From Branchipolynoe longqiensis (Eukaryota > Annelida > Polychaeta > Phyllodocida > Polynoidae): a stretch of 64,000 bases of DNA. The notes under the pieces were generated by a model that saw nothing but the letters and a program-made list of their open reading frames with translations, did no database searches and was not told where the DNA came from. A program made the translations under genes and the position numbers. Of the stretch, positions 22,794 to 33,169 are shown in pieces. The DNA lies in NCBI GenBank assembly GCA_030323885.1, contig CM059186.1, positions 148,891,407 to 148,955,406 on the forward strand, in the 5' to 3' direction. How positions within the stretch are numbered: the first letter of the stretch is position 1; each line of letters starts with the position of its first letter.

Positions 22794-23033
22794 TCAACCA
22801 AATAGTTTTGAGAGTGCCAGGGTCGCAACAGTGAAGGCGTCCTCCCGGACGTATTTGTATATGGCGGTATGGCGCCAATTGCCTATGTCCTTGACGTCCT
22901 GCAAGGGGGCACCGGCAAGGGTGCAAGCCTGCGCCGCACCACGCATTATGCTGTGGAGGATATAGTCATCAGGTCTTGATTGCCCTTGTGAAGCCAGGGC
23001 AGCTCGCATCGCTATGGTTAGTGTGCGTATCAT
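22794..23033 (-). pseudogene. Tyrosine recombinase, C-terminal half
   Basis: The frame carries HSIMRGAAQACTLAGAPL followed by DIGNWRHTAIYKYV. This matches the His-x-x-Arg block and the terminal Tyr nucleophile region of DIRS-type tyrosine recombinases, which integrate circular DNA copies without an integrase. The block usually reads HSxRRG. Here Met (codon ATG at 22944-22946 on the minus strand) sits where the catalytic Arg of H-x-x-R is expected, with Arg one residue later. ATG differs from AGG by one base, so this copy is probably inactive. It is out of frame with the upstream half. Confidence 0.75.
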
Positions 23034-23155
23034 CGTTTGGTGTCAGGAACGTGGGGTCTCCGGCGGTCAGGTCAGTGGTTCAGACGTATCGCTGCCAGGT
23101 GCATACCGGGCAGCATTCGGAGGACGGAATACGTGGGATGTGTATCGTGAAGGCC

Positions 23156-23708
23156 TTAGTGGTGTGTTGTGCAGTCCGTTACGTCTGTTGTCCATAGGGT
23201 GTGGCCTGGGTGTTCACTTCGGCCGGTGATCAATAGGTTCCCTTGCCTCAGGAGGGTAAAAAATCCCAGCGGGATAGCGGATGTTAATACCCGTGCGTGG
23301 GGTCCCGCCGACGGGAAGTATCGTACCACTGAGCAGAGTTGTGGCACCATCAGTGGTGGCGCCTGTCGGATGACATGGTTAGATGTCTGGAAGACACCTC
23401 GCTTGACTATCGATACTAGGTACATGTCAAAGCTGGACACCTTGCCATCATGCAGGTTTACCCATGTGCGGGCCGCGCTGAGGTAGTTCATCACCGCTCC
23501 CGGGGACCTTAATGCGGCGGTGAGGGGGAAATATAGGAAGCAACATCGGGCTGGGTTGGGGAGACTGGGCTGTATGCCTTCCCCCGGGCATGTCGATGGC
23601 ATACCGTCGTTTGGAGTCTTTTGTTCCGGCACGTTCCTCGGGGAAGCCTGCATCGAACAGGGCTCGGATGTCCTGGTGTTCTTCATGTGGCCCTAGGGAG
23701 AGAGGCAA
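23156..23708 (-). pseudogene. Tyrosine recombinase, N-terminal half
   Basis: The main frame (23686-23156) contains an SAM-like N-terminal region (MNYLSAARTWVNLHDGK) and the first catalytic Arg motif in PLGFFTLLRQGNLL, typical of DIRS and Ngaro recombinases. An overlapping frame (23708-23448) holds part of the preceding sequence, indicating a frameshift near 23.6 kb. It lies directly downstream of RNase H in transcription order. The frame ends at 23156, before the catalytic His block, which continues in another frame from about 23033. Confidence 0.75.
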
Positions 23709-23897
23709 AGTAACGATCTCCCGAGGCTAGACAGTGTCATTTATGAATGTTGAGTCATGGCGGACCCTTATGCGCGTGAGGTCCATGTCGTCCACAAACC
23801 TGGCAGCCCTGCAGTGCACGAGGTCGTCAAACGGGGCCCTGCTCAGCGCATTTGCGAAGACGATGTCGGCCCCGGGCTTGTGGATGACCTGGACCTC

Positions 23898-24452
23898 TCA
23901 GGAGTTGAGAGCAGTGAATCTCCAGACGGCCCTGGCGCATGTGCACAGCACCGGATCCCTGCCAGCGCAGGATGCCAGGACAGTCTGGGATGCCTGGTTG
24001 TCAGTATTAACTATTATTGCATAGTCTTGGGGGTTGGAGGGGGTCAGGGCATGGAGTGCAACCACAACGTTTATTGCTTCAAGATGGTTTATGTTGTGGC
24101 CCTCCTCCAGGAAATCGTGCTGGTACTTCTCCGTTATGTAGCCGGATGGGGAGTGCATCCCCCCAGCCAAGAGTGAGGAGTCACATTCGATGACCCACTC
24201 GTGCTTGGGTGGGGGGCGGAGGAGGAAAATGCCGTTCGAGGCATACGCATAGTCCAGGAACCAGGCGATGTCTTTTAGCATGCCATCGGTGACAGGGTTT
24301 TGCTGGTGTAGAGGGCATTCCCAAGTAAGTCGAGGATTCAGTTCATGAATCTGCGTGCCGGCCGAACGCACTGTGATATGTGTTGAAGGTGCCCAACTAG
24401 GTACTGTAAGTCTTTCTTCAAGGCTCGGGATCCAGGCCTCCACTTCTCGCAC
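23898..24452 (-). pseudogene. RNase H domain of the DIRS-like pol
   Basis: Contains EWVIECDSSLLAGGM (first catalytic Asp strand), GHNINHLEAINVVVAL (catalytic Glu helix) and YAIIVNTDNQASQTVL (third Asp). These are the usual three acidic blocks of retroelement RNase H. The preceding linker includes NPRLTWECPLHQQNP. It would degrade the RNA strand of the replication hybrid. The frame overlaps the end of RT in another phase at 24338-24452, so one frameshift separates them. Confidence 0.8.
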
Positions 24453-25509
24453 TCCTCTATGACCTTGCCCAGTTTGTATAGAGGTATGCGGGCAGTCATG
24501 TCGTTGGTGTCAATGCTGAATCCCAGCCATTTGAGGCTCTGTGTAGGGGGGGACACACTTGGAGGGGGACAGCGCGAGTCCAAGGTCTGCCGCGAGGTCT
24601 ATGGCGTCGATGTATGCTTTGACGGCCTCCTCCTCCGTGGCCGCCGCCCACACAAAGTCGTCCAGGTAGCATAGGACGAAGTGGTCATTTCGGCGGAGTA
24701 GGTATACTACTGCATTGGTGGTATGTGTGCATGCCATGGAGGAGGTATGGCAGCCAAAGGGGGGGGGGGGCGATGTTGTAGTAGGTCTTGCTGTCAATGT
24801 TGATCCCAAGGAGGAGGGGGACCAATAGCGGACATGTGCATTGCTGATTGTAAGCTCTGGCGAGGTCCATGGACCAGATGTATGCCCCTTGTCCTAGTCG
24901 GGTGGCCTCCTCTGTGAGGTCCACAATGTTGGGTAGAGTGTAGGTGACCGGCCGGCCTTGATAATAGCCTTCCCGAATGCCAGAGTTAACGCTTGCGCCC
25001 CTCGGGTAGCTGAGGTCGATGATGACCCGGTGCTCTTCGGTGTTCTTCTTGGCGTGGGTTATCATCGGGCTCATCTGTGCCCAGGGGGCAAAGGTTTGTT
25101 CGGCAAAGGGGCCGAGTAGGGCACCTCGCCCTGCCTCACTGTCGACATAGCTCCGTATCCATTTCTGGTGGGCTGGGTCTTCGCGGTGGTTTGCAGTCGA
25201 CGGGAAGAGTGGGGTGTCAGCGGTGTAGTCGGCCGGCCACCCATATTCGAGGAAGTTGACCAGTTGATTGTCGTGGTAGTCTACCAATAGTTCCCTCCAG
25301 CAGTCAATGTTGAGGTCCAATGGGACTGGAACCCGGGTGACTATGTGGTTTGGGAGTCTTGTCCTCCGGACCTTGTCGTATATATACCTTGTCGTATATA
25401 TACATCGTTTTTCCAGAAATGTGGGATGGAGGTCGGACATATCTTGAGGAGGGTCTGTCCGTAGGATAGGGGGTTTGGGGGAGTTGTAGGGGGGATGGGT
25501 CTGTGTCAA
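24338..25509 (-). pseudogene. Reverse transcriptase of the DIRS-like pol
   Basis: Three phases together give an RT. Frame 25509-24685 has HRVIIDLSYPRGASVN and the motif A strand IWSMDLARAYNQ. Frame 24809-24510 has motif C as HFVLCYLDDFVWAAA. Frame 24583-24338 has the thumb-type LKWLGFSIDTND. The phase changes coincide with C runs on the minus strand at 24761-24772 and 24547-24553. The start at 25509 is arbitrary, because the frame probably continued from the Pro-rich linker. Confidence 0.85.
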
Positions 25510-25580
25510 TGTCGTCTATGTCCTCTGCGGCGTGTGCGCGCTTGTCGTAAGTCAGTAGAGCATCAAGTGGCTCTGCCGCG

Positions 25581-26615
25581 TCATCGAATGGGGTCTGTTG
25601 ACTGGATGGAGTCGGTCGATTGTTCGGCTGGACACATTCCGCGGTGGTTCGGGTCGGCTCGTATTGGACCGGGACCGATGTGCGGCTCGGGGTGGGGGTG
25701 AGGGGTAGGTGGGGGGTGTGGTAGTTGTGATGTGGGGTGGCGGTGGTGCGTGGTGGTTGGGTGGGGTTGGTGGGGATGGTTGGGAGGGGTGTGGGGAGGG
25801 GTGGTGTGGAGAGGTGGTTGGGAGGTGGTTCTGAGGGGGTTTTGGTGGTGGGCGTGGGTGTTGCTCATGGGGGTTGGTTGTGATGGGGGTGGGGGGGGGG
25901 GGCTGCGGGCACGTTCGCTGGCATGGCAGTGGGAAGCGGGGGAGGGGGGTGGGGTGTGGTGGTGGGTGGTTGTGGGTGTGGTAGGGGGGTGGTGTGCCAT
26001 GAGTTTAGCAGTTTGTTGCCAGGGTGGGGTGGTTGTCACGTCTGGGTCTGTGGTGGCGGGGGGTGGGTTGGGGGTCGTGTCTGTTGGGTGTGCTCACCAA
26101 TGTGAGTCAGTGGTGGCGCCCCCCACTGGCAGGGCGGTGTTGATTATCGCCACAGGGGGGGCATTCGCTGGATTCGGAGGTGGCTGCCCTCCCGGTCATT
26201 CCAGGGTCGTTACGGGGATGTCCCCTGGGGGTGACGTCTCTTTGAGTGCCGTCTTTAAGGCCGTTAGTGTCGGTGGTGGCGGCCATTCTGTGGTGGGTGG
26301 GCGGTTCCCTCGGGGGGTCGTGTTCATGGTGATCTGAGGCAGCATCGTGGTTGTCATGGGGGATGGTGGTCGTTAGGTGATGGCGGCGGTTGGGAGGGCG
26401 AGCTACTCGCCCACCTGCCCGCATCTGTGGGGGTGTGTGTGGGTGGGGGGTGGTGTGTACGCATCCCCATGTGGTGTGTTTTGGGCAGGAAGGTCCGCTG
26501 GTGCCGTGTTGGTGTTATCTGTGTTGCGGCCGTTATGCGTTTCATGGCTTTTCGCGCTCCACGTGCGTGGCAGGTTTCCCACCCAGCGGTTTGATGATAG
26601 TAGCACGAGGGCCAT
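25581..26615 (-). pseudogene. Pro/Thr/His-rich linker of the DIRS-like element
   Basis: The minus strand reads in shifting phases as strings such as HHTPPPSPASHC and HPTTTHHRHPTS, from a GGTGGG-rich plus strand. It lies between the Gag zinc motif and RT, so it is probably a rapidly expanding low-complexity Gag C-terminus or Gag-Pol spacer. No motif is identifiable. The plus-strand frames across it are complements of this repeat and not genes. Confidence 0.5.
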
Positions 26616-26639
26616 TTCTTCAGCTGTTATAGGGCGTTG

Positions 26640-27798
26640 TGTGGCGTTATTCTCGGCCTGACCCTGGCCGACTATCGAAAATCCGATTTGCCTGCTTCTT
26701 TAGTCTCGGCTGCCGCTGCTTTTCGGTCGATTTGTCGCTTTTTATTGTTGCACTCCTGTTCTTTGTGCAGGTTCGCTTTCTTGTATTTGTTGGCGCACCA
26801 TGTGCACACATGCGCAAAACACTCACTCCCCAGACCGACGGAGCTGGTGAAACCGCAGTCCATTCCCCAGTTCCATCTATGGCATGGGCGGCCATCGGTA
26901 TCGGTGTTGAATTCCGGTCGCTTATACAGGGTGGTTGAGGTTGTGGCTGCCTGATCGTCATACCGGTAGGTGTTGGCCCAGTATGAGTAGTCCGATTTTG
27001 CGGATCTGTTCTCCTCCTCCTTGCGTATCCCGGACAAGCAAGCTCCCCATTGCAGATCTTTAATTGTTTGTCCGTTGCGCCAACCCCTAGGGAGGCGGCC
27101 GTCGTCGATCATGGTCCCACTGCCATTCGGATGCCATTTCAAAGATGTGATCTTGATGTTCTAGGATTGGTTTCACCCAGGACTGTGGCACTTTGGGGTC
27201 TTTGCGCATGCGGGAGAGTGCCGCAAAATATTCATGCCCACAGCCCACCTTGCCTTTTCTTTCATCGCGGATGACATACGTATGCGGTATCAGCGGCTTC
27301 CTACCTCTCTTCTTTATTCTGCCATCGGAGTTGGAGTTGATGATGGCCTTGACCAGGTCCCAGTGGCGTGAGTCATTGTAGCTACGCAAGGAGGTGAGCA
27401 TGCAGCACGTCTCTCTGCTCCTCCTGCGTCTGCTCCGCTCATCGGAGCTCGATCTGTCATGGCACGGCCTCCTGGCTCGGGCCTTGCTGCGCCGCGATTC
27501 GGTAGATCTGGCGCATGGTGAGCAGCCCCATGGCGTCTGCAGTGATTGTGAGGGGTCTTTTTCGGCGTGTCTTCTCCGTTTCACGATAGACCTCTCGGTA
27601 GATGATCCGCTCTTAGATCTCTTCCTTCATTTGGCTGCCTCCAGGGCCTCCATGCGGTTGCTCATGGTTTTCGCGAACTGCACCTGTTGCTCGATCGAGT
27701 CGGTAACGGATTGGCGCAGGAGCGTGAGCTGCACCACCACGGACCCATCATCACTACTGGCATCGTCGTTTGCAGCAGGTTTAGTCATTGTTGCCATG
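26640..27798 (-). pseudogene. Gag-like protein with C-H zinc motif
   Basis: Three minus-strand phases make up a Gag. The first starts at the ATG at 27798 and has a coiled-coil-like segment (VTDSIEQQVQFAKTMSNRM). The second (27584-27087) is an Arg/Ser-rich stretch followed by SYNDSRHWDLVKAI. The third (27142-26672) carries PCHRWNWGMDCGF and SECFAHVCTWC, a Cys/His cluster of the type found in DIRS and Ngaro Gag proteins. It would package element RNA. Phase changes near 27.62 and 27.11 kb indicate decay. Confidence 0.65.
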
Positions 27799-27800
27799 GC

Positions 27801-28587
27801 GTGCGTGCGGTGTCAGGGGTGGTGGTGTCGGTCCGGCGTCTAGTTGGTGAGTGCCGTTTGTGCGTCGGCAGCGGCGGAAGTGATGTCAGATATCGGTCAC
27901 CGGGTACAGCCAGCGGCCAGTGGCACATGCGCCGGTGTCACCACCTGGAGTTAGGAGAGTTTTTGGCCGCCTATGAATAAAAGGGAGAAGTGGTGTGGTG
28001 GCGGTAGTGTCGGTTCAAAATGGGGGAGCCCTATCTGTCCTGTCTCGGTCCCGAATCACCCACGTTGCCGAAGCAACATGACCGATGTGGTTCATGAGGT
28101 AAACTCCAAGTGCATGATCAGTACCCAATTCACATAGGTCCATATTGGTAAATGTAAATGGGTCGTTCTCAGAAATGGTCTACCATTTTTGTGACATGGA
28201 AAACAAAAGTGAAAACATTCCAAATAATAGCAGAATCCTTATTCATCTGAAGGTTTATAATATATGTTGTGCATATGTCAGAGTTTAATTTTGCCAGGAC
28301 GAAAAACTCCAACAACCAACCGATCAACCAGGAAAATGTGAATAACTCAAAACCATCGGACTATGCACCTTTAAGGTATTTCCAGTTAGGTCGACTTCTG
28401 TGGAGTGATGTTCACGTGTGTGTGTCATTGGGTCCATGCGTGCTCAACCTGCCGATACTGATCGGTGTTTAACGAGAGTTGGCTGCCTATGCGTGTGTGT
28501 GTGAGTGTGAGTGTGAGTGTGTGTGAGTGTGTGTGGAATTGGGTGGGGGGGGGGAGTCTTTGGAAACGGCTTTAATGGTTAGTTGGT
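27801..28587. other. Flank of the DIRS-like element, SINE and MITE scraps
   Basis: 27801-28090 is GC-rich and may hold the 5' terminal repeat or promoter of the DIRS-like element, which I could not delimit. At 28285-28320 there is a SINE-tail scrap (TTGCCAGGACGAAAAACTCC). At 28340-28372 there is a family-A MITE end (CATCGGACTATGCACCTTTAA). A GTGTGAGTGT microsatellite lies at 28490-28535. Confidence 0.5.
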
Positions 28588-29329
28588 TTGGGGTGTTCGT
28601 AACCTTACGACGGTTACCGGTTGCAGAACTGCAACATTATAGAGAGGCTCCGATAAATCGGCCCAATCTTTGGTTTGAAGACTTGTCTTCGTAGAGGGAG
28701 TGTTATGAAGGCTGGGACATCCTTCACGACGTAGTGACGACGGGGCGCCGGGTGGCAGCGGATCTCTCCGTGCCGGTATGTAGTAGAGCTGTAGGTGTGT
28801 GTAGTGTAGTGTAGCACTTGAATCCGGTCAGCGGGGGTTTGAGGAAGGCGGACAAAGGTGGGAGCAGCGGTCGTTCCAGCAACAAGAACCAGACAGAGAA
28901 ATCGTAATAGGTGAAGGGCCCCACCCAAGAACACAACAACCCTGGTCAGGGGAAGAAGTGTGCCTGGGAGAAATCGAATGGGCAGAATCTAGGAAAGAGA
29001 AATGAGGAGAGTTGAGTCAAAGGACCGTGTCTATTTGCCCTACGGTGACCATCAAGCGAGCCATAGACACGGACAGAGTAAGAATAGAAAGTGAAAATGC
29101 CGGCGGGCACCCCCTCCTGGAACTCTTTTCAGACATATCAAGGAGGTGCTAGGCCGGCAGAGAGGTGATAGAGAGAGGTGTGGACGAAGTGCGGTTCGGA
29201 TAGCAAGTGGCTTTAATGACAAAGGTTCACAAACACGCCGAAGCACCCACTTATATACGCGATTAAAGACATAACCTGCCCACATAGCCCAGGCCACCTG
29301 GTGGCAACCCCAGGCAGTCATTTCCTTAA

Positions 29330-29623
29330 AGGAGCAGTCTCCATAAAAGCATGCAATTCTAAAAGCCAAAACACTTATTTAGATACTAGTGCATGCATTA
29401 AGCATGTGTTGCTGCATGGACAAAAGAAGCTATATAGTGTTACAGCTATGGTGTCAGAATTTTGGCATGCATGCCTAAATTAATTGAGCATGTGTGTACT
29501 TCAAATATCTCCAAACTTGACCATTTAAAATAAGTGTCACTTCAAAGTAAAGTAAGTCAAGCTTTAATGATTAACCTAATATATCTATTTAAATAATTGA
29601 CAGAAGGTCAAAACCATTGGATG
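29330..29623 (+). mobile_element. Family-A MITE, internally deleted
   Basis: Recognised by AAAGCATGCAATTCTAAAAGCC, GTCAGAATTTTGGCATGC and the closing AAAACCATTGG. About 60 bp shorter than complete copies. Confidence 0.7.
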
Positions 29624-29689
29624 TTATCCAAGATTAACCATCGCGCACTCCCAGTCCCAGGGGCCTAATGCAGCGTAAGTAATGGTGTT

Positions 29690-30345
29690 GTCACATTACG
29701 ATGCTTCTCACCGACGCGCCGGCAGCGCACAAAATAATTTCAACGCGTCGAGACACGTCCAAGTTTTCGGCGTTTTGGGAGAAAACTCGACGCAGCGCAG
29801 CATGTTAGTAGCATGTGGCCAACGGATTTCGACACGCGGCGGAACTCAACAAAAAAAATATGTCCGTGTGACCTACTTCCGTCCCGCGTCTGTCGGTGCG
29901 TCTCAACGTTCCGCCAGCGGGTTATCAGCATGTTATCAGCGTGTCGACAGCATGTTAATCAGCATCGGCGACCGTTACTTGATATCTCGACGTTGCGGCA
30001 GCGTGTTATCAGTGTGTTATCAGTGTGTTATCAGTGTGTTGTCGGCACGCTGTCAGCGTGGTGATAGCGCGTCACTAATGGGTTGCGCTCGGAGTTTTGC
30101 GGAAAAAACCCAACGTTAATCGACGTGAATCAACGTGTTACCAGCATTCCGCCAACGCACTGATAACGTGTTTCGACGTCATGCTAACGTGCCCGTAACA
30201 CGCGAACCAACACGTTGACGCGCGTTGTGGGTCGTCGAAAGTTTTGTGCAAGCACAAAACGTCCGACGCGGCCCAACGCGCGCCGACGTTCCGCCCAGCA
30301 CGTCGCTGTCACTGGGCGGAACGTCGGCGCGCGTCGGACTGGATA
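29690..30345. repeat. Word-type GC-rich segment (GTTATCAGCGTG / CAACGCG)
   Basis: The words GTGTTATCAG, CAACGTGTTACC, GACGCGCG and GTCGACAGC recur in both orientations. The style resembles the word-type MITEs elsewhere. It starts TTGTCACATTACGATG, close to the GTCACACTACG terminus of those elements. I do not see a clean right terminus. Confidence 0.5.
30276..30334. repeat. Perfect 23-bp hairpin
   Basis: The arm ACGCGCGCCGACGTTCCGCC (first 20 of 23 bases, 30276-30298) is perfectly inverted at 30312-30334, with a 13-base loop. It is GC-rich and very stable, and lies inside the word-type segment. Confidence 0.9.
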
Positions 30346-30659
30346 CAAGTGCCCAACTACCTCTCAACTACTGCCGGACAGAAGAGATTCGGGGCCGCCT
30401 CAATGCGTCGCTGTTACAACATTGTAAAGATGTCCCCAGCTTCTACAACTCTCCCTACTGAAGTTTAATCTTCAACCAAAGATTGGGCCGATTTATCAGA
30501 GGCTCTCTATAAATGTTGCAGTTCTGCAACCAGTAACCATCGTTAGGTTACAAACCATCCCCAAAGTAAGTAAGAGGAGGTTAATTGGTTATAGTTACAC
30601 GCATGCATCTATATTAACCAATTATATTTCACATACAATATACCGACAGGACTAGTCTA

Positions 30660-31165
30660 ACTCCTCCCCCTTCCCACCCCCAGCCACCCCTCTCACGTCC
30701 AGCTACTCCCTCTCACTACCCACCCCTCCCTCCCCTCCTACTTCCTCCCACCCCCTTCCCACCTCCTCCCATCCCCTTCTACCCCCTCCCACCTCTACCG
30801 CACCCCCTCCCACTGAGTCTTACCCCATCCACATATTCCCACATGGATAATGCTGACCAAATACAGACAAACCCACCTCACACCCACCCCTCCCACCTCA
30901 CACCCACCCCTCCCACCTCACACCCACCCCTCCCACCCACCCCTACCACCTCACACCCACCCCTCACACCTCACATCCACCCCTCACACCCACCCCTCGC
31001 ATATCATACCCACCCCTCCCACCTCACACCCACCCCTCCCACCTCACACCCACCCCTCCCACCTCACACCCACCCCGCCCACCTCCCTCCCACTCTCTCT
31101 CTTTCTCTCTTATCTTCCCACATGCGTAATGATGATCAAATACACACGCACCCACCCCCTCCATC
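30660..31165. repeat. C/T-rich tract with 20-bp minisatellite
   Basis: Bases 30865-31085 repeat CCCACCTCACACCCACCCCT about ten times. The sequence before it is irregular CCCTCCCACC. Pro/His/Thr frames are artefacts. Confidence 0.95.
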
Positions 31166-31278
31166 CTCCTTAAAGTGTTGTAAATGAAAGTCGGATTAAA
31201 ATTGTAAGTCCTAAGCAAAGGTTTGGTTTAAAACCAAATCAAATCGGGGGAGTAGCATTGAAACTATTCATGATGGAG

Positions 31279-31632
31279 TTAAAGTTGCATAGTCCGATGG
31301 TTTTGCGTTTTAGTCTTTTTTCTGAGAAAAATATATTAAATTGATCATTCTAATATACCTTATTTTAGGTTAAAGTAACTTTGATTTTTAATGGATAAGT
31401 TTTGAGATGTTTGAAATTCAAACATGTGAACTTAGTTTTGGCAAGCACACCAAAACTCTGACACCATAGGCTTCAACAGTAACAGGTTCTATCAAATTGT
31501 CTTAGTGTTCCCTTCATGTGGCAATAAATACTTAATATGTGCATCAATATCTAAGTTACATATGTAGAGTCAAATCTATATAATTGCTTTGGTTTTGAAA
31601 ATTTGATGCTTCATCGGACTATGCCACTTTAA
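31279..31632 (-). mobile_element. Family-A MITE, complete reverse copy
   Basis: Starts TTAAAGTTGCATAGTCCGATGG and ends CATCGGACTATGCCACTTTAA. The interior is in reverse orientation (AACTCTGACACCATAGGC, GGTTCTATCAAATTG). Confidence 0.85.
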
Positions 31633-31832
31633 TTAATGTCCATTTGACCTGCTACCGTGTTTGTGGACTCTTCGCACCCATTACCTACCGACTAGATCAG
31701 CCTGGGCGAAGCTATAAGAATAGAACCAAGTATGTCGTAGTCGGCGCAATTAGAGCAAGAGGAGGTGATGGTGATGATAATGACTGATGATGTTGATGAT
31801 GGTGATTGGTTGGTTGGTTGTTGAATATTAGT

Positions 31833-32137
31833 CGGTACACATCTTGATATGACCTACACCTAGAAACAGCAATAGAAACATAATGAATGGTCTGGTTCAT
31901 TTTATTGACAAGCACACATCAACATTGGAGCCATATTTGTCAAAAGTAATGATATCACTACCGGAAGTAGAAATAAACAATCACCCACACCCACACACAC
32001 ACAGACACACTAAAAGATGGACATACTAATTACTATAACAAGATGGATGGTCCATATTTAATGTCTAAGATTATTCTGTCATCCTCTCCGAACCTGTTTT
32101 AAACCTCTGTACTCCATCTGTATTTGCTCTTCATTAA
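31833..32137. repeat. Direct duplication, copy 1 (~310 bp)
   Basis: Runs from CATCTTGATATGACC through AATGATATCACTACCGGAAG and AAGATTATTCTGTCATCCTC to TTGCTCTTCATTAAT. It is repeated in the same orientation at 32601-32930. The first bases are a SINE-body scrap. Confidence 0.85.
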
Positions 32138-32194
32138 TGTGATATATAATGTATTATATGAGTATAAAGAAGCAGAGGGGAATTTCTATTATCT

Positions 32195-32226
32195 CTTCCT
32201 TCTTTCTTTCTTTCTTTCTTTCTTTA
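32195..32226. repeat. (CTTT)n microsatellite
   Basis: About seven CTTT units in the spacer between the two direct duplicates. Confidence 0.9.
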
Positions 32227-32537
32227 TTAATATGCGCTATTTATTTATTGGTTTATTCCAACGCACTATATATATTCGCGGTGGGCTAGCCACTAGTCCC
32301 GCGCTGGTGGCGCCACCACTGAGGAGGTCATGCACCAATCAGCTCGCTTCAGCGACATTTCATCTAGAATTTTAAAATTTAGTTTTGAACAGGTAGTGCG
32401 ATATTTGCTCAGCGAAGGGCCTTATTGGGAAATAAAAGAGGCTTCCCTCCACTCCTCGACCCGACCTTCCTTATTTAACGTAGCCAATTTTATATATCTG
32501 TTGGCGATCTCGACTCGTTGGTGTGCAGTTTCATTTG

Positions 32538-32640
32538 ATGGGGCTGCCAGCCTGGTCTCCCAGTGGGGCAACACTATAGATTCACCATGAGTGTGCACTA
32601 TCACAAGTCGGGACCCATCTTGATATGACCTCAGATACCC
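32538..32640 (+). mobile_element. Major SINE, internal fragment
   Basis: GCCTGGTCTCCCAGTGGGGC to ACCCATCTTGATATGACCTCAG, then abrupt change to the duplicated unit. The SINE 3' end is replaced by CCCCTAGAAACAGCAATAG. Confidence 0.7.
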
Positions 32641-32930
32641 CTAGAAACAGCAATAGAAAACATAGAACGAATGGTCTGGTTTATTTTATTGACAATCACA
32701 CTTCAACACTGAAGCCATATTCGTCAAAAGTAATGATATCACTACCGGAAGTAGAAATAACTGATAAACCCCTCCCCCACCCACACACACAAACACACAC
32801 ACTAAAAGATTGACATACTAATTACTTTAACAAGACGATTCGTTCATATTTAATGTCTAAGATTATTCTGTCATCCTCTCCCAACCTGTTTTGAACCTCT
32901 GTGTTCCTTCTGTATTTGCTCTTCATTAAT
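32601..32930. repeat. Direct duplication, copy 2
   Basis: Partner of 31833-32137, with a longer CA-rich insert (32770-32800). The copies are about 770 bp apart start to start. Sequence after copy 2 (TTGGTGTGCAGTTTAATTTGATG, 32951) also matches sequence before it (32520-32540), so the duplicated unit was larger than 310 bp. Confidence 0.85.
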
Positions 32931-33169
32931 AGATCAGTCTTCTCGGTTCATTGGTGTGCAGTTTAATTTGATGTATCCATCCGGTGACATTGGGCTCTGA
33001 ATCCCATTTAATGACTCCCATAACCTGCTACTGCTGCTCCTATCAGAGTCGGTTGCTCTGACGGTTTATTGCAGTTTAATAGATTAACACAGTGTGATTG
33101 ATCGGGCCGCTCGCTGTATATGGGGTAGTCAAGGAGATGGCAAGGTCAGCATAGGATAGATGTCACAGT

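Larger units (their letters stand above)
22745..27800 (-). mobile_element. DIRS-like tyrosine-recombinase retroelement, decayed
   Basis: On the minus strand the order is Gag (27.8-26.6 kb), a Pro/Thr/His-rich linker (26.6-25.6 kb), reverse transcriptase (25.5-24.5 kb), RNase H (24.45-23.9 kb) and tyrosine recombinase (23.7-22.79 kb). This layout, with a recombinase and no integrase or protease, defines the DIRS order. Several frameshifts interrupt it. I could not locate terminal repeats, so the outer limits are approximate and the DIRS1, PAT or Ngaro branch is undecided. Confidence 0.85.
28588..30563. mobile_element. Foldback-type element with ~150-bp inverted ends
   Basis: The left arm (about 28588-28745) and right arm (about 30405-30563) are imperfect inverted repeats. 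They share GGTTGCAGAACTGCAAC, ATAAATCGGCCCAATCTTTGG and GGGACATC-containing blocks at roughly 80-85 % by eye. Between them lie unique sequence, a family-A MITE (29330-29623) and a GC-rich word-type segment (29690-30345). No transposase is recognisable. Confidence 0.75.

Noticed and set aside
25732..26954. Plus-strand Gly/Val/Trp-rich frames at 25.7-27 kb
   Set aside because: Complements of the Pro/His/Thr-rich linker and Gag of the minus-strand DIRS-like element.
30843..31187. Pro/His/Thr frames
   Set aside because: Translations of the 20-bp CCCACCTCACACCCACCCCT minisatellite.
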